Counted from the stretch's first letter, positions 20,181 to 32,561 are shown. The stretch is 64,000 bases of DNA from Ostrinia nubilalis (GCF_963855985.1 NW_026973569.1:310001-374000); one strand, 5' to 3'. Notes: generated by a model from the sequence alone, not told the origin. Made by a program: numbers and translations.

Positions 20181-20640
20181 ACTTGACATGTAAATACGGC
20201 CTCTGTCAGTTTCTGGCTTTGTCCAGGCAGACGCTGACTGGTTTTTAATACCTGAAGCGTAGTGTTGACTTTGACATGCAAATACGGCCTCTGTCAGTTT
20301 CTGGCTTTGTCCAGGCAGACGCTGACTGGTTTTTAATACCTGAAGCGTAGTGTTGACTTTGACATGCAAATACGGCCTCTGTCAGTTTCTGGCTTTGTCC
20401 AGGCAGACGCTGACTGGTTTTTAATACCTGAAGCGTAGTGTTGACTTTGACATGCAAATATGGCCTCTGTCAGTTTCTGGCTCTGTCCAGGCAGACGTTG
20501 ATGGTTTTGAATACCTGATGCGTAGTATTGATTTTGACATGCAAATACGGCCTCTGTCAGTTTCTGGCTCTGTCCAGGCAGACGCCGCGAGTTTTTAATA
20601 CCCAAGGCGTAGTGTTGGCATGCAAATATGGCCTCTGCTG
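20181..20640. repeat. 88-bp minisatellite, six copies
   Basis: Anchor ATGCAAATA (first copy ATGTAAATA) at 20188, 20276, 20364, 20452, 20539 and 20620. Spacings are 88, 88, 88, 87 and 81; copies 2-4 are nearly identical. Each unit contains the octamer ATGCAAAT, except the first. Apparent ORFs across it are by-products of repetition. Confidence 0.95.
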
Positions 20641-22899
20641 ACGGCAACGGGTTAGTAAGCACATTATGCAAACTTTGGGCCTTTTTTGTGCTTACTGTTC
20701 TAACTAATGTACGGATAATAGCATTCCGGAGCTATTATTCGTAGGACTACCTATTTATTACCCACATTTGTAATTTTATTTTCACTGATAGATTTTTTTT
20801 ATTATTCACCCTCTGAGTTTAGTTATTTTTAACATCAATTTTGGGTCTCTTATCGCAATCACATGAGTGCACGCATGGGATTGTGCTAAAAGGCTGTGAT
20901 CTTCCTCACATTTGTGAATTTTAACTTCAAGAAACGACGGTTTCACTTTGGTTCCTTGTAACTGTCATACATTGAACATACGCCACTGACATTCCAGATG
21001 ATAACCATGGAACCGAACATGGGTGAACCAACCTGGTGAGGGTCAGTCTCAAGCTGCACCTCAGGGCTCCGAGCATCAGCTTCCTGCGGACCAGGGCTGC
21101 GATGACTGGCCTTTGGCGGGTCCGAGCTGCGCAGACCAGTTTCCAAACGTCGGCGAGGTTATGCTGCGCGCGGAAGAAGCCGTGGCTGATGGGGAGCAGG
21201 CAGCGGTCGAGGACGCCGCACGATCAGGAACGGCCGTCTTAGAAATAACACCCGCTACGTCAGCGTGACGTCATATCGTTCGATTCTGTGTTAGAGTGGG
21301 AAGGCACGAGAAACCGGCCGCCGGCGCACCGCGACACTTTTCTCGAGCGCTTGGCTGTGACGGACGTTCTCTCGGTTCAGGGACTGTGATATTTGTGACC
21401 TAGATCATTATTTCTGGCATAGGCGTATTTCTTTATTACGTTAATTTCATTTGTGGAATTATTGTTTTCAGTTACTTATTAAATCGATATTTGCTGGTGC
21501 CGCTCATTACTTTTAAAAAAGCACTCTCACCTCTGATCCTTAAGACAAGTGAATCACCAATCAAAGACCAGACTAAGTAGGTATCTGGAAAATCATCAAA
21601 GGAAGCTTGAGCCTAAAAGAATCAGGATTACTGCCATATTTACACATGCGAAGAGAAATACTATCAACAGAACATCAGCTTACCGGAACCGGAAAATTGA
21701 AGGAGTAACCGAGGCATAGAACAGTTTTTAGAGACTTAAATGCGCTGGGAAGGTCAGGAATTTTGCAAAAGGTCTTCATCATAGCCAGAAGAGAGACACT
21801 CCGCCTGTAAAACTCATTTTACATGAAGAAAAATATAGCAAGAAAACTTAAAAAGTGGAACCAAAATATAACCTTAACTTAAAAACTAGAAGAAAAAAAT
21901 TTTACGACGAAATCCTATTGGAACCACAAAATATTTTAAAATTAATTGCAGAAACTACGTATAGAAACTTACAGTGTACACATACAGTCCAACAAGCTCT
22001 GACCTCGTCGGAAAACGGATTTCAACCAAAAAAATTGAATCTAATAAGATTCTACTGCACATTTTTTCAATGAGAATACATCCTTTCGACAAGAGCATAA
22101 AAACCCAATCCAACGACACAGCACTGTCTTTTGCCTCAAGAGGACAATAATTATCATGGATATCTTAAATACATCGGAAAATAACTTAAATGCTAAAAGA
22201 AATTAAAAATACCCACGAAACGATGGAAGAAATAATAAAATAAATCATATAGATTATACCAAGGCGAACCGTTTAATGTTAGGAAAACATGAAACATGAG
22301 TTAAATTGTTTTTAATTACTTAAATGCTATTCTGAGCTTTGTTACGTCTTGTTTGAATAGTGTAATTGGTACTACCGTTCTATTCATGAATAAATAAATA
22401 AATAAAATAAATAAATGAACGCGCTCCTAAATGCCGTTTTTATTGGCCCGCCGTCCGCTTACCGCATCAAACACCGTCCAAGAAACGAAAAAAAGAAGAC
22501 TAAATTAACCCACCATAAGAAAAGCAGCACAAGAAACATTAGATATTGAAGAAATAGTGTCAAAAGACAGCGAAAAAGACGACAAACGCCCAGAACCGCA
22601 TATATCGACGGAATAGTCAAAAGTTCAAACAAATCAAATAATCAAAGAGAGAAGATTTATTTAACCCAAGACAAAAAAGAAAAAAAATGATAATCAAGCA
22701 ACATAAGAAATATTCGACCCAGGCAACAAAGACAACGAAGAAGACTACAAAAACCCAAAAATACAGTTATCGACGGAGTAATTAGTAAAAAACTAGAAAG
22801 TCAAGTGTTTCAGAGATTGTAGATAAATGGAACTAAAATTTAAACATCTACTATCCAAGAAAAATAAGAGAGGGAACTTAATTACGGCAAAAAGAAATA
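20641..22899. other. No gene recognised; AT-rich with (AAAT)n tract
   Basis: An (AAAT)-type tract at 22387-22421 could be a retroposon tail. 21000-21300 is GC-richer with an undiagnostic frame. From about 22420 the sequence is purine-rich and internally similar (ATCGACGGAATAG near 22610, ATCGACGGAGTAA near 22768), suggesting an old tandem repeat. Confidence 0.4.
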
Positions 22900-23255
22900 A
22901 GAAATGAAGCATAAGAAATATCTGACCCGGAAGATGTAAGCAAAGAAGAAGACATTAACTTGACAACTCAGCAGTATATCCTCTAAGTATTATATGATAT
23001 GTAGTTATATCATACATTACACACCCGATGCAATGAGATGGGCGGTCTAGCCTTTGGTGAGATGTCTTGGTTCTTGTAATGCTGCTAGATTAGCTTCATT
23101 TTTCTACTGAGGTCTGTGTTAGGTAGGTACTGCTGAGTTGTCAAGTTAACGTCTTCTTCTTTGCTTACATCTTCCGGGTCAGATATTTCTTATGCTTCAT
23201 TTCTTGGGTGTGTAATGTATGATATAACTACATATCATATAATACTTAGAGGATA
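22900..23255. repeat. Rearranged inverted repeat (A-B-C-A'-B')
   Basis: Block A (22900-22977) recurs inverted at 23128-23203, and block B (22978-23027) inverted at 23206-23255. The order of the inverted blocks is not that of a simple hairpin. Block C (23028-23127) recurs inverted near 24589-24640 and 24785-24825. Confidence 0.8.
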
Positions 23256-23545
23256 TAACATCAAATTATATAAAATCGTTTAATATAATAATTATTTACT
23301 ATAATAAACGAATAATATAATTTTAAAACGAATAATTTTAAGACAAATAACTATTAACTGATATAAAATGGTTTGATATAATGAATATTTTCTATAAAAC
23401 TTACAATGTATACTATTTAAAACAGATAACATTCAAATCATATAAAAATAAAATGTCGAACAATCAAATGAGATAAAATTATTTTCCTATAAAACTTCAA
23501 TCATATAACAATAATAATTTTATATAAAGTTCATTTGTTATAATA
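23256..23545. repeat. AT-rich degenerate tandem sequence (left part)
   Basis: Irregular units of about 30-40 bp built from ATATAAAAT and ACGAATAAT-like words. The same kind of sequence resumes at 24015-24320 beyond the AAGC array, as if that array and its GC-rich neighbour had been inserted. Confidence 0.5.
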
Positions 23546-23550
23546 AGCAT

Positions 23551-23710
23551 TGCATGCAGCAAGCAAGCAAGCGAGCAAGCAAGCAAGCTAGCAAGCAAGC
23601 TAGCATGCAGGCAAGCAAGCAGGCAAGCAAGCTAGCAAGCAGGCAAGCAAGCAGGCAAGCAAGCAAGCAGGCAAGCAAGCAAGCAAGCAGGCATGCAGGC
23701 ATGCAGCATG
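23551..23710. repeat. (AAGC)n microsatellite with variants
   Basis: About 40 tetramers, mostly AAGC with interspersed GAGC, TAGC, ATGC and AGGC. A GC-rich non-repetitive stretch follows (23730-23960). The long frame through it (Gln-Ala-Ser-Lys repeats) is a by-product. Confidence 0.9.
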
Positions 23711-24014
23711 CAAATTTGACTAAAAACTTGAGACTTCTGTCACGGCTCCGGCACTGCGGGGCTCTGGCGGTCCCTCGCGTGCTAATCGTCGCAGATGGCT
23801 TTCGCTCGACACCGCGTCTTCGGCTTGCCTCAGCCTCAGCCGCGGCGCCTCGCTTCCAGCCACCTGCTCCTCAGCCCGCGGGCCGCCTCGCCCCTCCGTG
23901 CCTACGCGCTTCTAAATTACACTCTAGGGGTAGGGCAGACAAGACTACGTGGAGTCGCTTTTACGGCGATTCGTTTTTGTCACTAAAGTCATTTATAAGT
24001 CAAGCTAAAAAAGA

Positions 24015-24320
24015 ACATACTTAAAGTTATATCTATCAGAAATTATATCAATTAAAGAGTATAACAAATAATATTTATTACAAGTAATGGTTATGTGAAA
24101 TAATATTTATATTAAACAAAATTACATCAAATGAGTCTTAGATTAAGTAAGGTTTATATCAAATGTCTTTATGCGTTGTGATTGGTATCTGAAATGATAT
24201 TATTAGAAATGATTTATTATATGAAGTAAACATTATATGTTAAAAAATTATATCAAGTGTTATTATAACATACGTTTATTATACAATATGAACGTTATTG
24301 AAATGAATTTATATCATATA
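24015..24320. repeat. AT-rich degenerate tandem sequence (right part)
   Basis: Continuation in kind of 23256-23545, dense in ATATCAAAT and TTATATCA words. No ORF. Confidence 0.45.
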
Positions 24321-24344
24321 AACTTATATAAACTGTCACGCACC

Positions 24345-24850
24345 CCATTGCATCAACGCTCAGTCCTACTAACGATATCAAGAAAAGAAGCATAAATCGA
24401 AAGAACAATGAAGCTAGTCCTGTAGCAGTACAAGAACTAAGAATAACCAAGCCGCCTCACTAAAAGCCAGGCCAAGCTAAAGAAAAGAAATACAAGAATT
24501 TTACCTGGAGAAAGATATAGGCAGAAAATAAGACGGTAAAATTGGGAGAACAATGAAGCTAGTCCAACATACAAGAACCAAGAATAAACAAGCCACCTCA
24601 CCAAAGGCTAGACCGCCCATCTCATCGCACCACGCGTTTAGTCCTTCAAACGACATTAAGAAAAGAAGTAGAAGAAATATTTAATCTGAGAGATACAGAG
24701 ACGACAAAAACGTAGTACCACAAAAATCAAGAAAACAACGAAGCTAGTCTAGCAGTAGTACAAGAACCAAGAACAACCAAAGCCATCTCATCAAAGGCCA
24801 GACCGCCCATCTCATCGCACCAACGCTCAGTCCTATCAACGATAACCCGT
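24345..24850. repeat. Imperfect tandem repeat, units about 100-290 bp
   Basis: GCAtCAACGCTCAGTCCT-like starts occur near 24350, 24636 and 24824, and ACAATGAAGCTAGTCC-like words near 24404, 24550 and 24738. Each unit ends in a block shared, inverted, with 23028-23127. Confidence 0.65.
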
Positions 24851-24972
24851 CTTTACCTATTTTCCTAGACCAGGCTCAGGATGCATATCTACTTGGTTGT
24901 GGTCGACCGGTTGCGGTTTAAAGACGCAGCGGCTAGTCGGCCGTCCTCTCCCGTCCCAGAGCGTGTCTTTCC

Positions 24973-25645
24973 TTAAAATCGTGCCTCCTGTAGCGTGATG
25001 CTCACTCTGCGTGAGCCATTGACGTTTATATTCGATCCAGCGACGCCTTCCAGCTGAAGTGGATCGGAGACTCCGGAGGCCCCGACGCGGTTGGCAACGT
25101 CGGCATCTATGAGGGTAATCGTAGAACCGTCGTCGAGGAGCGCTGCAGTGTCGTAGAAGCCTTTAGGGCCAGAGACACGAACTGGTATAATTTTTAAATA
25201 TGCGTGGCCCTGTCTTGTGCGTGAGTTGGTAGAGGCAACGGTTTCGGTTTTCTTCTCGGCTTTCGGTGCTTTGTCGTAATGTAGAAGCGGATGATGCGTT
25301 TTCTGGCAGCCCCGTACCATACACAACTTTGTTTTGCAGCTGTAGCGTAGACAGCGGAAGCAAAGTTTGAAGTCCTTTGCATACTTCCAGCGGCTGTTGT
25401 TGTCGGCTTCCTTCATTTTCGTGCAGTCGGTGACGAAATGCTCGTTCTTGCATATCGGGCATTTAGGTTTCTTCACTTCTTTTCTTCTTTCTTCGATATT
25501 GAAGGTCTGCTGGCTTCTGTTTCTGTACGACGATTCTTCATTGTAGACGGATTCGGGTGGCGCGAATTTGCCACATCTTTCAGCTTCCTGCTGAATAAAT
25601 CGGCTGAACTTCACTAGATCTGGTTCATCCTTGCTGTCTTCGGCG
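24973..25645 (-). pseudogene. BEL/Pao gag C-terminus and protease
   Basis: Translates as the end of a BEL/Pao gag (SKDEPDLVKFSRFIQQEAER) followed by paired zinc-knuckle-like motifs (CPICKNEHFVTDC, then CFRCLRYSCKTKLC and an HHPLLH histidine box). A protease with LLDDGSTITLID comes next, Asp-Asp-Gly in the active-site position. It would process and package the element RNA. It ends at a stop near 24973; RT and integrase are absent, so the copy is truncated on its 3' side by the repeat region. The N-terminal half of gag lies beyond the inserted LINE. Confidence 0.85.
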
Positions 25646-25647
25646 AC

Positions 25648-26145
25648 AAAATCGAAATCAAATCAAAAATCAAATCAAATTCGTTTATTTGTGGAACATA
25701 GGTAAATAACATATTACAGGTGTTAAAAATGAAGTCGGTATCACTATGTTTGGCCCAAGGTCGGCGTACAAATTTACATAACATCATTGAGTCGTATTAG
25801 GTTAGTAGAAATTAAATAAAATAAAAAGTAAGTTAGTAATGTCCAATCAGTAACAATTTCATAAACATTTATACATAAAAAAAAAGTCAAGAATCTTACA
25901 ATTTGTCAGTTAAAAACTCTGTCAATGTATAGTAGGCTTTGCTTAATAATAAGGATAGCAGCTGCTTGCGAAATATCTGAATATTTGTGTCTTTTAGTGT
26001 CTGTGGTAATTTATTGTAAATTTTTGGAGCCATACTAAAGAAGCTTTTTTGTTTTAAAGCAGTTTTTGAGACAGGTGCACTTAAAATGTGACCATGACGT
26101 CTACTCTTTTTCAATTGCCCAAAGGATATTGTGGGAAACAAGTGA
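25648..26145 (-). mobile_element. 5'-truncated LINE end inserted in BEL/Pao gag
   Basis: The final 80 or so codons of a LINE ORF2 (MAPKIYNKLPQTLKD, ending YYTLTEFLTDKL at 25896), a 3' UTR and an AATCA-type tail (25648-25681). The gag frame runs into it without a stop, producing a chimeric ORF. No clear target duplication was found. Confidence 0.8.
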
Positions 26146-27155
26146 TAACGGAGAATGGAGGTAAGTTTCTCAATAATGCACTTGACAATCTCTGGATTGT
26201 AGAGGTACTGCAATCGCGTACTTGACCGCACGTCAAGTGCGCGGAGTGTAGCGACGCTGTTTTGCACTTTGCTGGCGAAGATACAGATTTCCCTCGGTGA
26301 GTCGGTGACCTTAGAAAGGCTTCGTAGGTTCTCGATTTCGGATAAAGCAATCGAGTCAGCTCGGCCGAATCTCATTTCCAGCGTTCTCATTATTTCGTCG
26401 GCCTTCGCGTTCGCTATCAATAAACAGCTGGCTGCTTCTTTAGCCTTTCCTTTTAATGACCGTCGAAGTCTGGCGATATTTTCGGTTTCGGTGAAATGAC
26501 TCGCAGTTTCTGTGTACGCCGATTTAAATGCGAGCCAATCGTAGTGTGCGCCGTAAAAATTCGGAAGTTCCGCTAAATAGCGCGGATGATGGCCGGCGCG
26601 TGCTGCGGTCGCGACAGCGGATGCTAACGCGTTCAAATCAACGGATGTCGGCGGTGCCGTGGCGGTGACGGTCGTCTGGGGTGCTGGCGGAGCGGTTGGT
26701 TCTTCTTTAACTTCACGAAGTAGCGGTGGTTGAGCTTGTCGGTGACGTTCCTTCTTCATGGGGTCGGTAGGTGGAAGGGTTTTTGGTACCTCTTCCAATA
26801 ATGGAACGTCGGCTTGAGCCTCAAGCCAAGTCTCAACGCAAGACTCGTGCATTTCTGAGGCGACGGAGTCGTTGTCTTCCTCCTCCGATTCTTCGGCCTG
26901 GATGGCGGAGAGACGGGCGCGGGCTAATTTTAATTCCAGGCGAGCTACCTCTTCTTGAGCCTTGGCCAATCGACGGGCGCGGTCGGATTTTACGGAGGAT
27001 GCCCGCGATGACCTCGGTGCTTTTCTATTTTCTGGAGGTTCAAACTGGATCAGTTCCTCCCGGTTGGTTTCGGAGACGGACGTAGGTAAGGCTTGTTCAG
27101 CGGCGACTGGCGGCGCTGCGTCGGTTTTGCCCTTCTGTGATCTTGTGACCGGCAT
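26146..27155 (-). pseudogene. BEL/Pao gag N-terminal part
   Basis: From ATG 27155 (MPVTRSQKGK) the protein has an acidic/basic charged N-terminal region (RARRLAKAQEEVARLELKLA, a probable coiled coil), a Pro-rich linker, and from about residue 210 the DUF1759-type capsid region (LPNFYGAHYDWLAFKSAYTE, ARLRRSLKGKAKEAASCLL). The reading frame is interrupted near codon 335 by the LINE insertion. This part forms the particle; upstream sequence holds the leader. The gag is otherwise free of stops, so the element is younger than the plus-strand BEL relic at 34-37 kb. Confidence 0.85.
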
Positions 27156-27159
27156 ACTG

Positions 27160-28820
27160 TAGTCACAAACGTCTCGTCTCCGATCTTGTCGTGACAAGGA
27201 AAAATTTCCGTGCTTTTAAGCGATTTTGTGAAAAATATTATTGGCAGGTAGTTGCTAATTGCTCATAGGATAGGCCCCCTTAATTAAATTTAATTTATTG
27301 TCCGTGGTGCATAATCTTTTCTTAAAGGTTTTAAACCTTTCTTTGTCACCTGTCATCCGCTTTGCAATGGAGGGAAGTCGAACCTTAATTTCGAACTCCT
27401 CCTATGTTCTTCTGATTAATTTCGTTACGGGTCCAATGACAGTTTAACTTTCCCCCGGGACAAACTTGACCTTCATTGGTTGGTTTTTTGTGGCGGTCAA
27501 GCTGTAGATCCTGGCTACAGAGGAGTTGCAGTGGTGGGAATGAGAGGTGGGAATAGTCCCGATGTAGTCACAAACGTAGATTTTCCTTCTTCAATCGCGA
27601 TTCGGTGTCTTGAAACGGTCTTCAAGTAGGTTGTCAACGACCCGGCTCGATGGACCAGAAAAATGTGCAGGACTGTTTATTTATCCGGTCACAAAAATAT
27701 ACGGAACTGTAACGAAGACCGGGTAATCGTAGCGGGGTAGGTACACGGAGTGAGCTGTCGACGGACGTGGTGAAAACGATGATGACTGTGGTGGACTGTA
27801 GACTGTAGGACTGTATACGGTGGCACTCCGGTAGACGGTGTCTCCAGTCGTTGCACACTGAAGTTCGGTGGGTGAATCGTTGACTCGTCTTTGTCGAAGG
27901 ACGGCGTCGATACGGTGCGCGGTGAAACGTATCCGAAGCAGGCCTCCGTCACTCGCCTATGCCGGCCGAGATAATTACCTACAGCGCGCGACAACTTCAA
28001 GTTGCAAATCAGTCAGGACCGCCACGCGCCTGTGAGCACACGCGTATTTCTATACACGCTCGGTCGATCATCGTCACAATCAAGGTTTATTGTTCCAACA
28101 GCACTGTTATCCTTCTTTAACGTAAAATCGTAGTATTTAGGAATAATAATTAACTGTACTAATTTGAATAATTAAAAAAACTACACTTTTTAAATAATTT
28201 TGAAATACTTATGACAAAAAACTGTAGCAAAAAAATTATTTTAGCTGATATAAACATTAACTTACTTCACTGTGTCTATTTTCCGACACTACACCTTTTA
28301 AAACTATTTGTCCAATTTCGAATTATTGCAACACTGAAGTTTATTAATAGGTACTTTAGAGATGGTACGATTATACAAACACCATTAGATTAAAGATTAC
28401 CAATCGTAAATACAATAAATGCTTCTTAAAATTAAGTTATTATTTATTTTACTTTGCTTATACAACCCTGACGCTTGAGCTGCGAGGTAGATTAATTCTG
28501 AACACAAAAAATTTGCGCTCTTGTGAGCGTAGTAGTAAGGTGCGATTTCGAATGCACCATGTGCGTTGGATATTTTGCATTATTATTATTACCGTTAAAA
28601 TGTCGGCATCTGATCCTACACAAAGGAGTGCAATTTCTGTTGCTACTATTATGTATTCTGTGTCCGAAGTCACGAAGCAATAACGGTGTCCGGTTCTGAT
28701 GCTGAAGTCGTCACTATAATCACTATTCTTCTATCGCGGTGAGAAGTCTTCCTGTAGCTCTTCGGTCGGAGGAGGTTCACTCTTGATCTGCTAGGAGAAC
28801 TGCCTTGAGTAGAACTGATT
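27160..28820 (-). other. Leader/LTR region of the BEL/Pao relic, unresolved
   Basis: No ORF of note. TGTAGTCACAAACGT occurs at both 27163 and 27563, which may mark a duplicated element end. I could not pair LTRs, since the 3' side of the element is missing. Confidence 0.3.
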
Positions 28821-28822
28821 TA

Positions 28823-28861
28823 GAACTGATTGACGAATCGGTCCGGCGGCCGGTTTATATA
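28823..28861 (-). promoter_or_regulatory. TATA plus initiator core promoter (minus strand)
   Basis: TATATAAA (28861-28854) is followed at the canonical distance by TCAGTT, the arthropod initiator consensus. An AGTTC word lies near +27, one base off the downstream element position. It lies upstream of the BEL/Pao gag in the same orientation and may be its LTR promoter. Confidence 0.45.
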
Positions 28862-29409
28862 CCGCTCCAGCTCGCCTACTAACTAGAAAATCGGCGGTTC
28901 GCCCGCTTTCTGGAAGACGCGAGTACTTGCTCTAACACGCGGGACTCGTAGACAAAGTTTTAAGGCGTCCGGATATGAGCCTTAAGTCGTAGGCGTTACG
29001 GGCGGTTATCGCGGGCGCGCGTGCTATTGATGTCCTTTGCGCGCTCGCACTGTCTCTTTCTTTTCAAGTACTTGCCGCGCGCCGATGAATTATTACCACA
29101 GAATAAAATAGTAGTACCTACAGAAGGATTACTCCGCAAGACGATTTAAATAAATGCGAGTCTTGCTACCACGCGATAGAGTGTAATTCAGCTCGCACAG
29201 CACTACGTACCTACAATTTTATTCACCTACAAGTTTTGTCTCTTTCTATCGCGTGTCTCTGAACTCTTCTTACGCTGTTAGGGTTGCTATGCTGTCTAGT
29301 GAAAAAATAGAATTAATCTACTTAGGTATTTGTAATGAGGTACGTATGTAGGTAAGTATTTGTGTTATTTTACCTTTGTAAAAATAACATTTTAAATATA
29401 CCTACTTAG
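28862..29409. other. No gene recognised
   Basis: Sequence between the promoter-like site and the BEL/Pao element that follows; it ends with the target duplication GATAA. Confidence 0.4.
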
Positions 29410-29414
29410 GATAA

Positions 29415-29901
29415 TGTAGCAAACGCACTACGATTAAAAGGCGATTGGTGGCTTCCTGCTACACCTGGATCAAACCGTAGAAGGCTTGCCGGTAAAAAGG
29501 GATCGATGTTCTGTACGAGCAGTACGCAATGACAAAATACTATGCACTCACGTACCTTGAGCAGATCGTTGACAGTTCCACCTCGAGTATGGGCAGCGGG
29601 AGTTGGGAATTCCTTTGGTTTCTAGCACATTTGGGCGTGTAGATGATGAGGTAAGTTGAGATCACATGGGAGGGTGACTAGCACACGCGTCGACGGGATA
29701 CGAATAGAAGATGGCGATGTGACCGGTGCGACCTCCAAAGCGTGACTGCCCTTAAGTTGTCAATAAAAATCCAACTCGAAGGACGGAGCGCATAAGCAGC
29801 CTAGTTTGACTGCGTTTTGTCACTACATCGATACTTATGCAGAGACATCGATACCCGCGATTATTATGAAAATTAAAACGAAAAGTTACGATGACGGAAC
29901 A
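29415..29901 (-). repeat. BEL/Pao 3' LTR, 487 bp
   Basis: Minus strand TGTTCC...TTGCTACA. Shares nearly all sequence with the other LTR apart from small indels and the SINE present only there. Confidence 0.92.
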
Positions 29902-30049
29902 TCCCGCCCACCAAAATATCTATGGTATTTTCTGGTTAATAACTAACGCTAAGACTGATAAACGATATATACGATAAACTATTGATAAAACTAAAACTAA
30001 GTTTACGAAAAACGATATGATACGAATACGATACGAGATTGAAATTAAG

Positions 30050-32187
30050 TTAGGCCTCGATTGGCAGAGGGCATAACTTAACCAATGGACGCTGAATCAA
30101 GTTATTGGCTGCAGTTTTAACCATGGCGATTCTAACGATTCCGTCAGCTCCAGCAATGAGCTGCTGTACCCTACCGAGGGTCCAGTGTAACGGCGCACGA
30201 TTGTCATCCTTAATGATGACCATCGATCCTACAGCCAATGGTTTTGAATCTTTTGTCCATTTAGCGCGTTGCGTTAAAGAGTTAAGGTATTCGTGTTTCC
30301 ATCTGGACCAGAAATTCTGATGGAAAGATTGCAACAACTGCCACCGATGAAGCCGATTAATGTTAATGGAAAAAAGATCTTCATCGGGGACCGCTGTTAA
30401 CGGTCCTAACGTTAAGAAATGACCTGGTGTCAATGCTGACAGATCGCTGGGATCAGCACTTACGGGACACAACGGTCTCGAATTTAAAATGGCTTCGATT
30501 TGTACGAAAAGTGTCGTCAGCTCTTCAAAAGTTAAGACTTGATCGCCAACGACCCGATATAAATGACTTTTAGCCGCTTTAATTTGTATCTCCCAAACAC
30601 CTCCGAAGTGGGGAGCCGAGGGAGGATTGAATTTTAATTCAATCTTCTCCGCTTGTGAAGCATCTTGCATTAAAGATGCAAGTTGGTTTCGAGTACCAAC
30701 GAAGTTGGTTCCACAATCAGCGTGTATGACATTGCAACGACCGCGACGTGCTACAAAACGGCGAAAAGCAGCGATGAAACCGTCTGTGGATAGCGTAGAC
30801 ACGACCTCCAAGTGGACCGCTTTAGTTGCGAGGCATATAAACAGACAGAAGTACGCTTTATCGATCTTCGCGCCACGATGAGGACCTAATTTTATGCGGA
30901 ACGGTCCGCCAAAATCGACACCCACCACAGAGAAAGGCTTCACCCGGTTAACACGATAAGCCGGAAGGTCGCTCATGAATGGTTGCAATGGCTGTGGATG
31001 CAATCGGTAGCAATTTATGCATTTAGCAAGAATGCGGCGAATTGTCCGTTTTGCAGAAACTACCCAAAATTGCTGTAAGAGCAAAAAATGAGTCGCATTA
31101 ACGCCTGGGTGACAATAGCTACGATGAATGAAGTCGATTATTAGATCAGTTAGCGAATGATCTGAGGGTAACAGAGCAGGATGTTTGTGATCATATTCCA
31201 GCCCTGAGCGTGAAAGTCTACCGCCCACCCTGAGGCAAACAAAGTCGTCGATAAACGGATTAAGTTTTCTAAATTGTTTTGCTAAAGGTTTTTGAGATTT
31301 GAGATTAGCAATCTCATGTGAAAAGGTTTGAAGTTGTGCGTGTTTAACTAACTGCATTAATGCGTTGTGACGTTCGACGTTATTTATGAAAATGTTTTCA
31401 TGTTTATTACAGCGCTTTCGAAGTCGGTTGATAAAACGATTAACATACGATAAAACGTTTAAAAGTTTTTGTAAAGATGAAAATCTGTTCGTCAAGTCGG
31501 TTAAAACGTTAAAATTGTCGCTTTCATTCACATTTCCCGCCACTAATGCCACTGACTTGCGAGATTCAGCCTGTACAAGATCCTCGTCCTGCTTTGATAA
31601 AGCAAGAGAGAGAGAAGGCCACGACTTTTTCTCCTGTGACAGCCAACACGGTCCCGCCCACCATAAGGAATTATTTAAAATTTCATTAGGAAGAAGTCCG
31701 CGAGAACAGATGTCAGCTGGATTGTCTCCAGAAGAAACGTGGTGCCAACATTCAGAAGGTGCGATTTCTTGTATGTGACTTACACGATTTGCTACAAAAG
31801 TGGTCCATCGAGAAGAATGGGAACGAAGCCAGGACAAAACGATCGTAGCATCTGACCACAAGAAAACTGAATTGATGGGAATGTGAGAAAGGTAAGTATC
31901 ACGAACATATTTGTATAGGTCAGCTAATAAAACTGCAGCGCAAAGCTCCAACCGAGGCAATGGAATACGTTTCAAAGGAACTACTCGAGCTTTAGAGCAA
32001 ACAAAAAAAAACTTTAACGTTACCAGTCTCATCAACTGTGCGTAAGTAAATGACAGCGCCATAAGCGATCTCGGAACTGTCACAGAAGCCATGCAGTTCA
32101 TACGATTTTGAATTCGAACAGGTAAGTTTGCGTGGTATACGAAGACGAGTAAGATTTGGAAGTTGATCGGAATAAGAAGTCCATGAA
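30050..32187 (-). pseudogene. BEL/Pao pol: RNase H and integrase
   Basis: Starts in RNase H just after the LINE insertion (LHGFCDSSEIAYGAV, one frameshift near 32020), then LPRLELCAAVLL, and the acidic WSDATIVLSWL. Integrase follows: an H...H...CINC zinc-binding motif around 31000-31150, then catalytic residues in VDFGGPF, HADCGTNFVG and PHFGGVWE, and a C-terminal domain with MVIIKDDNRAPLHWTLGRV. It ends 149 bp before the 3' LTR. It would degrade template RNA and insert cDNA. This half of pol is almost open, unlike the 5' half. Confidence 0.9.
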
Positions 32188-32561
32188 AATGAAAATGAAA
32201 ATGAAAATGTTTTATTTGATAAATAAAGTGGATTAGCAAGATATTTTGGTAACCATCCTTTTAAGTATAAGAATACCTGTAGTAGGAGGTTACCGCTCTT
32301 CCAAAAGTATTAACATACATTCTTAGTTAGTGTGTTTGTGGACTTTGTGGTGTATTGAGTGAATTTGTGTGTAGTGTTATGAGTGGTGTATTGAGTGAAT
32401 TAGTGTGTTGTGTTGTGTTGTGAGTGGAGTGTTGTGTGTATTATATGTGTAGCAACATAGTTTAATTTAATTTATGCCATCCCATACGTCAAGTCAGATA
32501 TCAATCAATTCATCATATTTATTAGTAACTAGGTAGGTGTTAATTCATTAGATAGTTCTTG

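Noticed and set aside
20028..20671. Repeat protein encoded by the 88-bp minisatellite
   Set aside because: 88 is not a multiple of three, so the frame changes each unit; the apparent ORFs are accidental.
23554..24024. Gln-Ala-Ser-Lys repeat protein
   Set aside because: Frame through an AAGC microsatellite followed by unrelated GC-rich sequence.
25896..27197. One intact 433-codon host gene
   Set aside because: N-terminal two thirds are BEL/Pao gag and the last 80 codons are a LINE C-terminus joined by insertion.
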